Shown here: piece by piece, positions 6,978-16,144 of the stretch
How the letters are laid out: every line of letters begins with the position of its first letter
How positions within the stretch are numbered: the stretch's first letter is position 1
DNA from: Bacteroidota bacterium
Lineage (GTDB): Bacteria > Bacteroidota > Ignavibacteria > Ignavibacteriales > Melioribacteraceae
Assembly: GCA_023381535.1 (NCBI GenBank)
Contig: JAMCSN010000292.1
Location: 1-59,469, forward strand
Direction: 5' to 3'
DNA: 59,469 bases
Notes under the pieces: model-generated
The model's database searches: none
What the model was told of the DNA's origin: nothing
The model's input: the letters and a program-made list of their open reading frames with translations, nothing else
Position numbers and translations under genes: made by a program

Positions 6978-7460
6978 TTAGGATAATTTTTTAAGCACCG
7001 ATTGAATCGAATTGTAATTCGGTTCTTCGCCGGCGTTTTCCAATACTTCTGCATATTGAATCACACCGTTTTTGTCCACAACAAAAGCTGATCTTTTAGC
7101 AACACCTTTCAAATCCCACTTGCCGGCTAACCAAAGATCATAAAACGCACCGTACTTTGGTGCAACCTCTTTATTAAAATCGCTTAACAATGGAAAATTG
7201 AATTGATGTCTATCAACCCACATTTTTTGAGCAAACGGACTATCGACACTAATTGCCAAAACTTGTGCGTTAAGATTTTCGTAATCTTTCATTCCATCTC
7301 TTGTTGAGCACAACTCTTTTTCACAGACGCTTGTACCAACAGCAGGGAAAAAAAGAATTACAACATTACTCTTGCCTTTGAAACTGCTGAGTGATATAGC
7401 TTCGTTATTTGTATTCCTTAGTGTGAAATTAGGTGCGGCATCGCCAACTTTTACCGACAT
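6978..7460 (-). CDS. peroxiredoxin (AhpC/TSA family)
   Basis: The 160-aa protein has the thioredoxin-like peroxiredoxin fold. The peroxidatic Cys lies in PAVGTSVCEKELCSTRD, with a second Cys five residues on, and a late KRSAFVVDKNGVIQYAEV strand follows. It is closer to AhpE/PrxQ-type enzymes than to AhpC, lacking the C-terminal resolving Cys of typical 2-Cys forms. It lies 14 bp downstream of dodecin and ends before a strong terminator. The pair probably serves oxidative-stress defence. Confidence 0.88.
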   Translation of the reverse strand: MSVKVGDAAPNFTLRNTNNEAISLSSFKGKSNVVILFFPAVGTSVCEKELCSTRDGMKDYENLNAQVLAISVDSPFAQKMWVDRHQFNFPLLSDFNKEVAPKYGAFYDLWLAGKWDLKGVAKRSAFVVDKNGVIQYAEVLENAGEEPNYNSIQSVLKKLS

Positions 7461-7474
7461 CTTAAACTCCTTTC

Positions 7475-7678
7475 TTAATCTTTAAGTTTTCTGCCAATTC
7501 GAACTTTGACTTGGAATTCGATTTTTCCATCCGAGGTCAATCTGCCGCGCTGTTCAACAACCTCAAACCAGCCGACTTTCTTTTCAGAATTCGCTTCCAA
7601 AACAATCTCCTTGACTGCTTCGGAAATCCCTTCGTTGGAAATTCCAACTCGTTCAATAACTTCGAATGTCTTTGACAT
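7475..7678 (-). CDS. dodecin
   Basis: The 67-aa protein matches the dodecin family, small flavin-binding dodecamers that store and protect FMN or riboflavin. Family hallmarks seen are K-x-x-E-V-I-x-x-x-G-x-S, an I-x-E-A-V helix, the flavin-stacking Trp in KKVGWFEVVEQRG, and the last strand KIEFQVKVRIG. It is the first gene of a unit with a peroxiredoxin, divergent from fur. Linking a flavin buffer to a peroxidase fits a role in limiting flavin-driven oxidant formation (inference). Confidence 0.9.
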   Translation of the reverse strand: MSKTFEVIERVGISNEGISEAVKEIVLEANSEKKVGWFEVVEQRGRLTSDGKIEFQVKVRIGRKLKD

Positions 7679-7811
7679 ATTAACCCCTTTCTATAAATAA
7701 AAAGTTCAATTGATAGTTCAGTTGGTGAAAATTCAAACCTAAAATAACTCTTTAGAATGTTAGATTAAAGAAATGCCTATTCAGATATCTTCAAATTCTC
7801 ATTGCCGAATA

Positions 7812-7842
7812 TTGCTTTTTATTTGGGTAACGTCTATCTTTA
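7812..7842 (+). promoter_or_regulatory. candidate promoter for fur-feoAB
   Basis: TTG (7812-7814), 20 nt, then TATCTTTA (7835-7842) resembles the Bacteroidota-type TTG-N19/21-TAnnTTTG promoter. It would start transcription about 20 nt before the fur ATG. I see no convincing Fur box around it. Confidence 0.35.
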
Positions 7843-7871
7843 TATGGACTAAATCTAAATAGTAATAAGAA

Positions 7872-8333
7872 ATGAAATCAGGTAGAGAAGTTGTGCACGA
7901 GGAATTCCGGCGCTTTTTAAAAAGAGGCGACCATCGGATTACTCCTGAACGGTTTGAAGTTTTAGATCATGCGATGGATTACGAGGGGCATTTCGGCGCA
8001 GATGAATTGTACGTTCAAATGAAGAGCAGTCATTCCGAAATTTCTCGCGCTACCGTTTACAATACGGTAGAACTGCTGGCGCAATGCGGTGTACTTTCGA
8101 AGAGAAATTTTGGCGAGAACAAAACCCGTTATGAATCCAACGTCGGCAAAACAACTCACGATCATTTGATCTGTACAAATTGCGGTGCCATCAAAGAATT
8201 TTCAGAGCCGAAACTTCAGAAGATAGTAAAACAGATTTCAAAGGATATCGGATTTGAAGCTTCCGGTTATTCCTTCAACATTTTTGGTAAATGCACAAAT
8301 CCAAACTGCGGACTGAACAAAGAAAATGAATAG
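7872..8333 (+). CDS. fur: Fur-family metal-responsive repressor
   Basis: The 153-aa protein has a winged-helix N-terminal domain (ITPERFEVLDHAM...SRATVYNTVELLAQCGVL, where SRATVYNT is the recognition helix). The dimerisation domain has THDHLICTNCGAIKEF and a C-terminal CTNPNCG, giving two CxxC pairs for the structural zinc. It overlaps feoA by 8 bp in an operon with feoB, so iron is the probable signal and feoAB the probable target. Another Fur-family specificity (Zur, PerR) is less likely from context. Confidence 0.9.
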   Translation: MKSGREVVHEEFRRFLKRGDHRITPERFEVLDHAMDYEGHFGADELYVQMKSSHSEISRATVYNTVELLAQCGVLSKRNFGENKTRYESNVGKTTHDHLICTNCGAIKEFSEPKLQKIVKQISKDIGFEASGYSFNIFGKCTNPNCGLNKENE

Positions 8334-8553
8334 CACATTAGATAAAGCGAAAAAAGGTGTTCCGGTTACCGTTGTAAAACTGCCGGCGGGAGATATAAAA
8401 TCACAATTAATACGACTTGGCATTTCTGAAGGTGATACATTCAAATGTTTAGAAAGGTTACCCGGCGGAACCATCGTTGTTCAAAAGAACAGGCAAGAAA
8501 TTGCTGTCGGTTTTGACCTCGCAAAAAAAATTCAAGTTATTTTACAGAAATGA
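8326..8553 (+). CDS. feoA: FeoA, ferrous iron transport accessory protein
   Basis: The 75-aa cytoplasmic SH3-like protein has the usual FeoA features: an early GVPVTVVKLPAGDIKSQLIRLGISEGD segment, central GGTIVVQKNRQEIAVG, and a hydrophobic C-terminal strand. Length matches the family. It overlaps fur and lies 6 bp before feoB. FeoA is required for FeoB-mediated Fe(II) uptake, probably by modulating its G domain. Confidence 0.93.
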   Translation: MNSTLDKAKKGVPVTVVKLPAGDIKSQLIRLGISEGDTFKCLERLPGGTIVVQKNRQEIAVGFDLAKKIQVILQK

Positions 8554-8559
8554 AATCTC

Positions 8560-10602
8560 ATGAAATCTGATAGTATTGTTGGCATAAAGAGCGAAATAAA
8601 TTCTGTTCTCCTTTCCGAAGGAAACGGTAATCCCAGAAATATTTCCGAAGAGAAAATTGTACTGGTCGGAAATCCCAACGTCGGTAAGTCATGCTTCTTC
8701 AATTATCTCAGTGGAATGTACGTTGACGTATCCAACTTTCCCGGAACGACGGTATCGATTACTAAAAGCCATTACAAAGACAAATTTGTTTTTGATACGC
8801 CGGGCATTTACGGAGTCGGTTCATTCAATGATGAAGAAAAAGTTGCAAGGAATATAATCCTTTCAGCCGATGTAATTTTAAATGTTGTTAACGCGCTCAA
8901 TCTCGAACGCGATCTTTTTCTTACGCTTCAGTTGATTGACATGGGGAAACGCGTTACGCTATTACTAAACTTCAGCGACGAATTGAAGAAGAGAAAAATC
9001 AAGATCGATATTGAAAAGCTGAAAGAATTGCTTGGCGTTGAAGTCATTCCAACGGCGGCAGTTGATAAATCCGGTTTCGATAAACTTGATTACGCAATTG
9101 AACATGCGAGAGTCGGCAATCAACAGCTTGATCTCCATTTCATGATTCAGCAGATAATGGAAAATTCCGTCCCTCAAGCAGAAGCCGTTTTGATCCTTGA
9201 GGGCGACGAATCGGTTGCCGAAAGTTATGCAGTGAAAAACGGTACGCCGGAAGAACGCGAAAAAATATATATCGGAAGACGGAACCGCGTAAACGAATTA
9301 GTGGATCAAGTTGAGTATGAAGATTCAAAGAAGGGAGAGATTTTTAATCAACTCGGGCGATTATCTTTAAATCCAATTACGGGTATTCCAATTCTGTTTG
9401 TAATGCTTCTGCTGGTTTACTTTTTTATAGGTGATCTAATCTCTCAGCGCGTAGTGAATTTCACAGAAGTCAAGATCGGTCAGGAAATTTTTGAACATGA
9501 CGTAAAAACTTTTGTCGGCAATTATACTCCAGTCACAATCATAGGAACCATAACAGATGCGGCTGGAAAAGTTCTGGAGAAAAAATCGTTCGACTTCCCT
9601 TCCGGAATCCGCTCGAACGAAACATTGCACAATAATTACGAAACATGGATTAAACAAAACGCGGCTCAATCGGAATTCAGGTTTAAGAATCCGCTCGTTC
9701 AACTTTTCTTTGGGGAGTTCGGCGTAATAACAATGACAATAACGTATCTGCTTTTTTTACTGCTGCCGCTGGTGATTGGATTTTATTTCATCATGGCGTT
9801 ACTTGAAGACAGCGGATACCTTCCGAGATTAGCAACAATGCTTGATCGTTCCTTTAACAAGATTGGCTTAAACGGACGCGCGGTAATCCCTATTATGTTG
9901 GGATTCGGGTGCATTACCATGGCAAACATTACAACAAGATTACTTGGAACCGAACGAGAGAAATCTATAGTGACCGCGATTCTGCAATTTGTAATTCCAT
10001 GCTCAGCACAATTAGCCGTAATAGCTGCATTGCTGAGCGGTGCGGGGTTTGGTCCAATCATTCTTTATATATCCGTGATTGGAAGCGTGTTAATTATTCT
10101 ATCGACCGTCTTAAACAAAATGCTTCCCGGAGAAAGTTCTCCCCTATTGATAGATTTGCCGATGATCAGAATTCCTAAGATGAACAACATTTTCAAAAAA
10201 ACATTTTTCAGAACTTGGGGATTCATGAAGGAAGCCGGATTCTGGTTTTTTGTTGGTGCTCTTGCCGTCGGACTAATGGAAATTACCGGGCTGTTGGTAG
10301 TTTGGCAAAACTTATTAGCACCACTTACAACTGTCTGGCTGAAACTTCCCAAGGAAGCAGCTAACGCTTTTGTGATGGGAATGGTTCGCAGAGATTTCGG
10401 CGCAGCCGGACTCTTTCACATGAGTTTATCCGTCATGCAGAAAACGGTTGCCATTATCACGATCACAATTTTTGTTCCATGCATTGCATCATTCGTTGTT
10501 ATGTTGAAAGAAAGAGGTTGGAAAGAAGGAACTGCGATTTGGATCGGGACATGGGTAACAGCATTTTTAATCGGCGGAATCGTTGCACAATTTGTGTTAT
10601 GA
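8560..10602 (+). CDS. feoB: FeoB, Fe(II) transporter GTPase
   Basis: The 680-aa inner-membrane protein has a GTPase domain with G1 GNPNVGKS (residues 37-44), the G2 Thr in FPGTT, G3 DTPG (79-82) and G4 NFSD (137-140). A membrane domain of about eight helices follows. The first gate keeps GFGC but continues ITMANITTRLL, where most FeoB proteins have NVPAIMxTRT. The second gate keeps FVPCIAS. An extra polar loop of roughly 95 residues separates the first two membrane helices. It is therefore a divergent FeoB, but the operon (fur-feoA-feoB) supports Fe(II) import. Confidence 0.93.
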   Translation: MKSDSIVGIKSEINSVLLSEGNGNPRNISEEKIVLVGNPNVGKSCFFNYLSGMYVDVSNFPGTTVSITKSHYKDKFVFDTPGIYGVGSFNDEEKVARNIILSADVILNVVNALNLERDLFLTLQLIDMGKRVTLLLNFSDELKKRKIKIDIEKLKELLGVEVIPTAAVDKSGFDKLDYAIEHARVGNQQLDLHFMIQQIMENSVPQAEAVLILEGDESVAESYAVKNGTPEEREKIYIGRRNRVNELVDQVEYEDSKKGEIFNQLGRLSLNPITGIPILFVMLLLVYFFIGDLISQRVVNFTEVKIGQEIFEHDVKTFVGNYTPVTIIGTITDAAGKVLEKKSFDFPSGIRSNETLHNNYETWIKQNAAQSEFRFKNPLVQLFFGEFGVITMTITYLLFLLLPLVIGFYFIMALLEDSGYLPRLATMLDRSFNKIGLNGRAVIPIMLGFGCITMANITTRLLGTEREKSIVTAILQFVIPCSAQLAVIAALLSGAGFGPIILYISVIGSVLIILSTVLNKMLPGESSPLLIDLPMIRIPKMNNIFKKTFFRTWGFMKEAGFWFFVGALAVGLMEITGLLVVWQNLLAPLTTVWLKLPKEAANAFVMGMVRRDFGAAGLFHMSLSVMQKTVAIITITIFVPCIASFVVMLKERGWKEGTAIWIGTWVTAFLIGGIVAQFVL

Positions 10603-10605
10603 CAA

Positions 10606-11325
10606 ATGAAGAAAAGTGAAATTTCAAAATATCCGTTAATCTGGCGCAAAGAAGATTTCTTCATTAAAATTTATTCTTCAATCCCCAACATTTCTACCGG
10701 AATATTAATCACGACCGACAAAGCAACATTCGTTGTTGATCCCGGCGATGGAATCTTACGCGACCTAAACAAAGATGTTGGAGCTGTAACAATTTTGAAA
10801 GTGTCGGACATTTTTATCAGTCATGGTCATCATGATCACGTCGGCGGAGTATGGTCGCTTCTAACTTACCTTTCAGTTATGAAGAAGAAGAGCCCATTGA
10901 ATATTTATTATCCGAAAGGTTGTTTGGAAATCGAAAGCATTCACAAAGCATTCATTAGTGTTTACGGAAAAGAACTTTCTTACCAAATTGTATTGAAGCC
11001 GATCAACAGCGCGAAAAGTTTTAAACGATATTCTATATTCATCAAACCGTTCAAAGTAAATCATAGAGAACTCACCGAAGATTCACACTCTACCATTTTA
11101 GTCCCGTCGCTCGGATTCAAATTTATTTATGATGAAAAATCAATTTGCTACGGCGGCGATACTGCATACTGCGATTCGCTTGCAAAGATGGCAAAGGATT
11201 CCGATCTTGCCATCATTGAAGCCGGTGCCAAAGAAAAAAAATCACAGCTTCACATGACAATTGAAGAGGCATCACAAATCGGTAAAACGGCGAAAGATTA
11301 TTTCTTGGTTCATGTGCCCGAATAA
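10606..11325 (+). CDS. metallo-beta-lactamase-fold hydrolase
   Basis: The 239-aa protein carries the metal motif HGHHDHVGG and later metal-site elements (VNHRE, GGDTAYCDS, then an acidic IIEAGA), typical of the MBL/RNase Z-like superfamily. It starts 3 bp after the feoB stop, so it belongs to the iron operon. The substrate is unknown. The second half resembles RNase Z/arylsulfatase-type folds, but the protein is shorter and lacks a clear exosite. Confidence 0.8.
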   Translation: MKKSEISKYPLIWRKEDFFIKIYSSIPNISTGILITTDKATFVVDPGDGILRDLNKDVGAVTILKVSDIFISHGHHDHVGGVWSLLTYLSVMKKKSPLNIYYPKGCLEIESIHKAFISVYGKELSYQIVLKPINSAKSFKRYSIFIKPFKVNHRELTEDSHSTILVPSLGFKFIYDEKSICYGGDTAYCDSLAKMAKDSDLAIIEAGAKEKKSQLHMTIEEASQIGKTAKDYFLVHVPE

Positions 11326-11366
11326 TATTATTTTCGAGCAATAATCAATAAGATTCTGGAGTCATT

Positions 11367-13166
11367 ATGAAACGCTGTTCCATTCTTGTAATTGCGCTAT
11401 TCTCATCTTTCCTTTTTGCACAGAACAAAATTCACAATCCGTTAATCACCGCCGAAGAAATTAAAGCGAACATTTATTATTTGGCATCCGATGATATGAA
11501 AGGCAGATTTACCGGCAGCCCGGAAGAACGGAAAGCCGGCGACTACATAAAAAGTGAATTTGAAATCTACGGACTGAAACCCGCATTCAACGGAAACTGG
11601 TTTCAAGAATTTCCCTTTGTTGAAAAAGTTGAGCTAACCAAAGCAAACTCTTTAATTATTGAGATCAACGGTCAAAAACAAAATTTAAAACTTAGTAAAG
11701 AATTTACGACGGTATCTTACTCGGCAAACGGAAAAGTTACTGGCGATTTAGTTTTTGCCGGTTACGGAATCTCCGCACCAAAGTTAGGTTACGATGACTA
11801 TGCCGGGCTTGATGTTAAAGGCAAGATTGTTGTCGTTATGAGATATCACCCCGAGCACGACAGCTCAAAATCCGAATTCGACCGTTACGCATCTTTCAGA
11901 AATAAGGCAACAATTGCAAAAGAAAAAGGTGCTGCCGGAATTATTTTGGTAAATGGATACGCACCGGTGAATGAAGACGATCCTTTGATGGATCTTCGTT
12001 ACGATGGAGCGCCACCGATGACCGATATACTTGTTCAGAACATGAAAAGATCATTTGTTGATCAGCTATTCAAATCGGAAGGATTAAATTTTTCGGACTA
12101 TCAGAAAAAAATTGACGAGTCAAAAAAACCGGCTTCGTTTGCTTTCAAAAATGCTAAAGCTATGCAATCGACCGGCGTGAAAGAGATTGTTAACAAAGGA
12201 AGAAACGTCGCCGGCATGATTGAAGGTTCAGACCCGACTCTGAAAAACGAATACATCGTCATCGGCGCGCATTACGACCATCTCGGTATCGATCAACTGA
12301 AAGAATCCTCGATGTACAAAGGCAAAGAGCCGATGATTCATCACGGTGCAGACGATAATGCTTCGGGGACTTCGGGCTTGCTGGAAATCGCAGAGAAGTT
12401 CGGATCAATTAAAGAGCGCGTTAAACGAAGTATAATATTTGTCGCGTTCTCCGGCGAGGAACTTGGAATTCTTGGCTCAACTTACTTTACAAATAATTCA
12501 CCGGTACCTTTAAACGAAATTGCTGCGATGTTAAATATGGATATGGTTGGTCGGCTGAACGATGAAAATAGTTTGACAATTATAGGCACAGGTACTTCGT
12601 CAGAATGGAAAACTCTTTTGAACGAAAAAAATAAATACGGATTCAAACTTGGATTCAACGACAGCGGTTCCGGCGGCAGCGATCATCAAGCGTTCACAAA
12701 CAAAAATATTCCTGTTCTTTTCTTCTTTACCGGCACTCATTCCGATTATCACAAACCATCCGACACCGCAGACAAAATCAATAATGAAGGAGAAGCTCGC
12801 GTCGTAAATTATGTTTATGACATTGCTGACGATATCGATTTGGAAGCTAAACGTCCGGATTTTATAAAAGTTGAAGAACCGGCTAATCGCGGTGAAATGC
12901 GTACACGTGTTACCGTTGGAACCGTACCAGAGTTCGGCTATAACGGAAAAGGTTACAAAATATCGGGAGTTACTGAAGGCGGACCGGCAGCAAAAGCCGG
13001 ATTGAAAGCCGAAGATATCATAATCAAGTTTGGTCCAAAACCGGTTAATAATATTTATGATTTTATGTACGCGATCGGTGATTACAAAGCCGGAGACAAA
13101 GTTGACGTTGTTGTTTTGCGCGACGGGAAAGAAGTGAAACTGAATGTTGAGTTGATGGCGAAATAA
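11367..13166 (+). CDS. M28 zinc aminopeptidase with PA and PDZ domains
   Basis: The 599-aa exported protein has a signal peptide (cleavage after FLFA). A PA domain follows (about 110-280, with GYGISAPKLGYDDYAGLDVKGKIVVV). The M28 catalytic domain contains the zinc ligands in GAHYDHLG, HHGADDNASG, SGEELG, MDMVG and THSDYHKPSDT. A C-terminal PDZ domain starts near residue 500 (GVTEGGPAAKAGLKAEDII). It should cleave N-terminal residues from peptides in the periplasm or outside the cell. It is a single gene between the feo operon and a convergent TonB receptor. Confidence 0.92.
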   Translation: MKRCSILVIALFSSFLFAQNKIHNPLITAEEIKANIYYLASDDMKGRFTGSPEERKAGDYIKSEFEIYGLKPAFNGNWFQEFPFVEKVELTKANSLIIEINGQKQNLKLSKEFTTVSYSANGKVTGDLVFAGYGISAPKLGYDDYAGLDVKGKIVVVMRYHPEHDSSKSEFDRYASFRNKATIAKEKGAAGIILVNGYAPVNEDDPLMDLRYDGAPPMTDILVQNMKRSFVDQLFKSEGLNFSDYQKKIDESKKPASFAFKNAKAMQSTGVKEIVNKGRNVAGMIEGSDPTLKNEYIVIGAHYDHLGIDQLKESSMYKGKEPMIHHGADDNASGTSGLLEIAEKFGSIKERVKRSIIFVAFSGEELGILGSTYFTNNSPVPLNEIAAMLNMDMVGRLNDENSLTIIGTGTSSEWKTLLNEKNKYGFKLGFNDSGSGGSDHQAFTNKNIPVLFFFTGTHSDYHKPSDTADKINNEGEARVVNYVYDIADDIDLEAKRPDFIKVEEPANRGEMRTRVTVGTVPEFGYNGKGYKISGVTEGGPAAKAGLKAEDIIIKFGPKPVNNIYDFMYAIGDYKAGDKVDVVVLRDGKEVKLNVELMAK

Positions 13167-13192
13167 CCCCTAACTACAAGTTGAAATGAGTG

Positions 13193-13220
13193 CAAAGGCG
13201 AAACAAATGTTTCGCCTTTG
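13193..13220. terminator. bidirectional terminator hairpin
   Basis: CAAAGGCGAAAC and GTTTCGCCTTTG form a perfect 12-bp stem around AAAT, between the convergent M28 peptidase and TonB receptor genes. U-richness is modest on both sides. Confidence 0.8.
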
Positions 13221-13235
13221 TACTTTATAATACGG

Positions 13236-15380
13236 TTAATAGCTGAATGACAACGACACCACAACATTTCTCGGCATACCAGGTTCAAGATAAACTGCTT
13301 CGTTGTTCACTATATCCGGATTTACAAACGCTGACGCGGCATATTTCAAATCAAACAAATTATTAACAGCGATAAATCCTCTAACAGCAAGATCACCGAT
13401 AATCTTTACCGGCTCGTTCAAACCTACGGTTGCGTTCACCACATTGAAAGCCGGAACCGACAAAGTGTTCGCGTCATCAACAAAATATTTTCCGATCCCG
13501 TTTATGCTTAGAGAGACAAAAATTCCATTGAGTTCTGATGGAGATGCTGTCAAACCGAGGTTGTAAAAGAAATCCGGCACTCCGGCAACTTTATTATTTT
13601 TGTAATCGGCAAAGCTACCCGCCTTACCGTAATGAACCGAATCTACTAGATAGTCTTGATATTTATTATCCGACAAAGTAAATGCTGCGTTGAACGAAAA
13701 GCCATGCGCAAATTGAACCGAGCCGTTCAGCTCGGCGCCGAGTCGTTTCGTTTTTCCGGCAGTAAAATAAAATCTTCCTCCCCGGTACGGAATTATATCG
13801 TTCCTGACATCGATGTAATAGAGCGCCAAGTCATAGGTAATAAATTTCATAAAACTATTTTTATCTATTACCGAAATGTTTTTTGAACCTACTTCATAGG
13901 TTGTTGATATTATTGGATCCAAAAGCGGATTGATCAGGTAAACTATATCCTGTCCGTATGTGCCCGCAGGATCGGTTTCGTTTCCCGCGGGAACTTCGAT
14001 GCCGCCACCCAAGTTTGCGTACAAACTGTTGGTTGGTGTAATTCGATATGTGATGCCAGCTTTCGGAGTAATTTTTTCGAAAGATTTTTTCTGAACTCCA
14101 AACTGCGGAGCCATAAAATCTTCGTAGTTATAGGAAACGTTATCGTACCTCGCACCGGCAATTACGCTAATTTTTTCATTGAACAAAATTTCATCTTGAA
14201 TAAACGCGCCGAATGTGTTTGCGCCTTCACGTTTATCGGCTTTCAAATCGCTGCCTCTGCCGTTTGTGGGCGACAAGCTGTAAAACAAAATTGCCCCGTC
14301 CTGGTATGCTTCATCCGTGCCGATTATCAATTTGTTGACGGCAGTTGGAGAAATCGAAGTTGTATTGTTGAAAATAATATTGCCTCCTACATGGTACCGG
14401 GTGAAATCACGATAAGTGCCGCGTTCGGAACGCTGCAAGTATTTCGGATTTACGAACAACATTCCTGAAATACCGTTCGAGTTATCAAACTCGTGATTAA
14501 GCGTTACGCCGATTTTTCCCAGTTTGTTAAAACGTCTTTCGTCCCGTTGTTCGTAAGTTATGTTTGATTGAGTCGGGTCAGCGTCGAATTGTTTCTGAGT
14601 TAACGGACCCGGAATATGAAACGTGTTGGACGTTCCTGAAATAAATACACCTAATTTTGTTACATCGTTGAGAGTTGAAACAAATCCCAAATTGAAAAGA
14701 GTTCTAAAGCTGCTCGAATGTTTTCTCCATCCGTCAAGATTGCTGTTTGACAACGAGGAAAAAATTTTGCCGTTTAAAAAATTAGTATTTGCTTTAATCT
14801 GAATATCATTGAAGCCAAAACTTCCTGCCATTGTCCGCAGCGATAACTTGGGTTCATCGCTGGACGGAATTGTGGAAAGATTGATAACTCCGCCGGAAGC
14901 ATTTCCCCAAACCGCGGATGCATTTGAACGAATAATCTCAATATGATCTGCAATGCTCAAATCAATTTGATCGAACGATGTTCTGCCATCGGGCTCGGTT
15001 TCAGGAATTCCATCTATCATAACACGAATTCCACGTGACGTGCCGGAGTTTGATCTATCTCCAGCTCCGCGCGCGCCGAAACCTCTTATAACTATTCTGA
15101 CATCTTGATTACCGGCACGGGACTGTGCCAGAACACCGGGCACAGAGTTCAGCGCTTCATCTAATCCGTAACCTCTCAGATTATTTAGCTGTTGCGATTG
15201 TATTATTGATACCGCATATGGAACTTCCAAAACTTGTTCGGCGTAACGCGTGGCAGATACTGTTACTTGTTTCATTTGATACACTGCCGTGTCCTTTTGC
15301 GCATCCGTAGATTTTTCTACAGTCGTTTGCGCCAATGTAAATGAATATGAAATGAAGAAAAACATGATAACTCTTTTCAT
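13236..15380 (-). CDS. TonB-dependent outer-membrane receptor
   Basis: The 714-aa protein starts at ATG 15380, behind an AGGAGAG site. Signal peptide MKRVIMFFFISYSFTLA. A TonB box-like/plug start (QVTVSATRYAEQVLEVPYAVSII) leads into a plug domain with LDEALNSVPGVLAQSR and RGFGARG. A 22-strand-type barrel follows, ending in the aromatic terminus VVVSLSFSY. It imports an iron chelate, cobalamin or another large ligand using TonB energy. A small membrane protein gene lies upstream on the same strand. The substrate cannot be told; proximity to feoAB hints at iron but the genes are convergent units. Confidence 0.9.
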   Translation of the reverse strand: MKRVIMFFFISYSFTLAQTTVEKSTDAQKDTAVYQMKQVTVSATRYAEQVLEVPYAVSIIQSQQLNNLRGYGLDEALNSVPGVLAQSRAGNQDVRIVIRGFGARGAGDRSNSGTSRGIRVMIDGIPETEPDGRTSFDQIDLSIADHIEIIRSNASAVWGNASGGVINLSTIPSSDEPKLSLRTMAGSFGFNDIQIKANTNFLNGKIFSSLSNSNLDGWRKHSSSFRTLFNLGFVSTLNDVTKLGVFISGTSNTFHIPGPLTQKQFDADPTQSNITYEQRDERRFNKLGKIGVTLNHEFDNSNGISGMLFVNPKYLQRSERGTYRDFTRYHVGGNIIFNNTTSISPTAVNKLIIGTDEAYQDGAILFYSLSPTNGRGSDLKADKREGANTFGAFIQDEILFNEKISVIAGARYDNVSYNYEDFMAPQFGVQKKSFEKITPKAGITYRITPTNSLYANLGGGIEVPAGNETDPAGTYGQDIVYLINPLLDPIISTTYEVGSKNISVIDKNSFMKFITYDLALYYIDVRNDIIPYRGGRFYFTAGKTKRLGAELNGSVQFAHGFSFNAAFTLSDNKYQDYLVDSVHYGKAGSFADYKNNKVAGVPDFFYNLGLTASPSELNGIFVSLSINGIGKYFVDDANTLSVPAFNVVNATVGLNEPVKIIGDLAVRGFIAVNNLFDLKYAASAFVNPDIVNNEAVYLEPGMPRNVVVSLSFSY

Positions 15381-15511
15381 CTTCTCTCCTAAAAATTTCA
15401 GAACGATTTGAAAATACTTTTGCACACCATTGGGTCAATCGGCAGATTTCAGAAATAAGAGAAATAAAATCTGCACTCACTATGGCAGCTTGTGGAATTG
15501 ATTCTTAGATT

Positions 15512-16054
15512 TTAGGCAAAGAGAAGTTTGGGAGGTGGAGTTAACACTTGCAGATCTATCTGCGAACACCAGGTTATGCAAAATCTCATGTAATGATTTT
15601 GATGAACTGGCGAAGAAACATTTAACCTTTTCGCTATTTCAGCGTATTGAATTAGATTTATGAGATTGGACGTTGAATTCGTCGCGGATTTAGAATCGAG
15701 ATTCTTACGAACATCATTCGAGAACTCTTTATCAAGTTTGTCTTCCTTTTCATCATAGATACAAGAGAAAATCAATTTGCCGTCGTGTTTTTCTTCCTTT
15801 ACAATATCATACATTTTTCCACGAAAACGAATTTCTCGTTTGTTTATGCGCTGCAAAAGCTTGCCGGCTTCGTAATCGGCAACGGAAACTGAAATCACCT
15901 CAATTTTCTCTGATGCTTTAAGCTCGCTTATTTCCTTCCACGTTTCTTCCTTTAACTTCTCTTTTGCGCCGACAAAAATAAATATGAAACCAACCGCGTT
16001 AAACACAAACGAGATCAACGTCAAAATCAAAAATATTTTTCCAACTTTTATCAT
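15512..16054 (-). CDS. hypothetical single-pass membrane protein
   Basis: With the start at ATG 16054 the product is 180 aa. It has one N-terminal transmembrane helix (VGKIFLILTLISFVFNAVGFIFIF), a charged, Lys-rich middle, and a C-terminal segment CITWCSQIDLQVLTPPPKL. Short proteins ending in a TPPP-type motif often precede TonB receptors in Bacteroidota relatives, and this one does too, with a 131-bp gap. A longer start at 16123 would place coding sequence over the terminator of nuoF and is unlikely. Function unknown. Confidence 0.65.
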   Translation of the reverse strand: MIKVGKIFLILTLISFVFNAVGFIFIFVGAKEKLKEETWKEISELKASEKIEVISVSVADYEAGKLLQRINKREIRFRGKMYDIVKEEKHDGKLIFSCIYDEKEDKLDKEFSNDVRKNLDSKSATNSTSNLINLIQYAEIAKRLNVSSPVHQNHYMRFCITWCSQIDLQVLTPPPKLLFA

Positions 16055-16093
16055 AGATACTAACTTGATCAAATCTTCGTTACAAAATAACAA

Positions 16094-16114
16094 AGGCGAA
16101 CCAAAGATTCGCCT
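16094..16114 (-). terminator. terminator of the nuoA-F operon
   Basis: On the minus strand AGGCGAA pairs with TTCGCCT around a 7-nt loop, followed by TTGTTATTTTG. It lies about 30 nt past the nuoF stop. The gap holds a short-period AATTGTGAATTGAGAATT-type repeat. Confidence 0.75.
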
Positions 16115-16144
16115 AATTCTCAATTCACAATTCTAAATTCGCAA

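Noticed and set aside
15442..15474. GCAGATTT/AAATCTGC inverted repeat upstream of the TonB receptor as a cobalamin riboswitch
   Set aside because: The stem is short, the loop is large and no B12-box-like sequence is visible in the 131-bp gap.
16055..16123. Longer start for the small membrane protein
   Set aside because: The extra 23 residues would be encoded by the nuoF terminator hairpin and have no family-like features.
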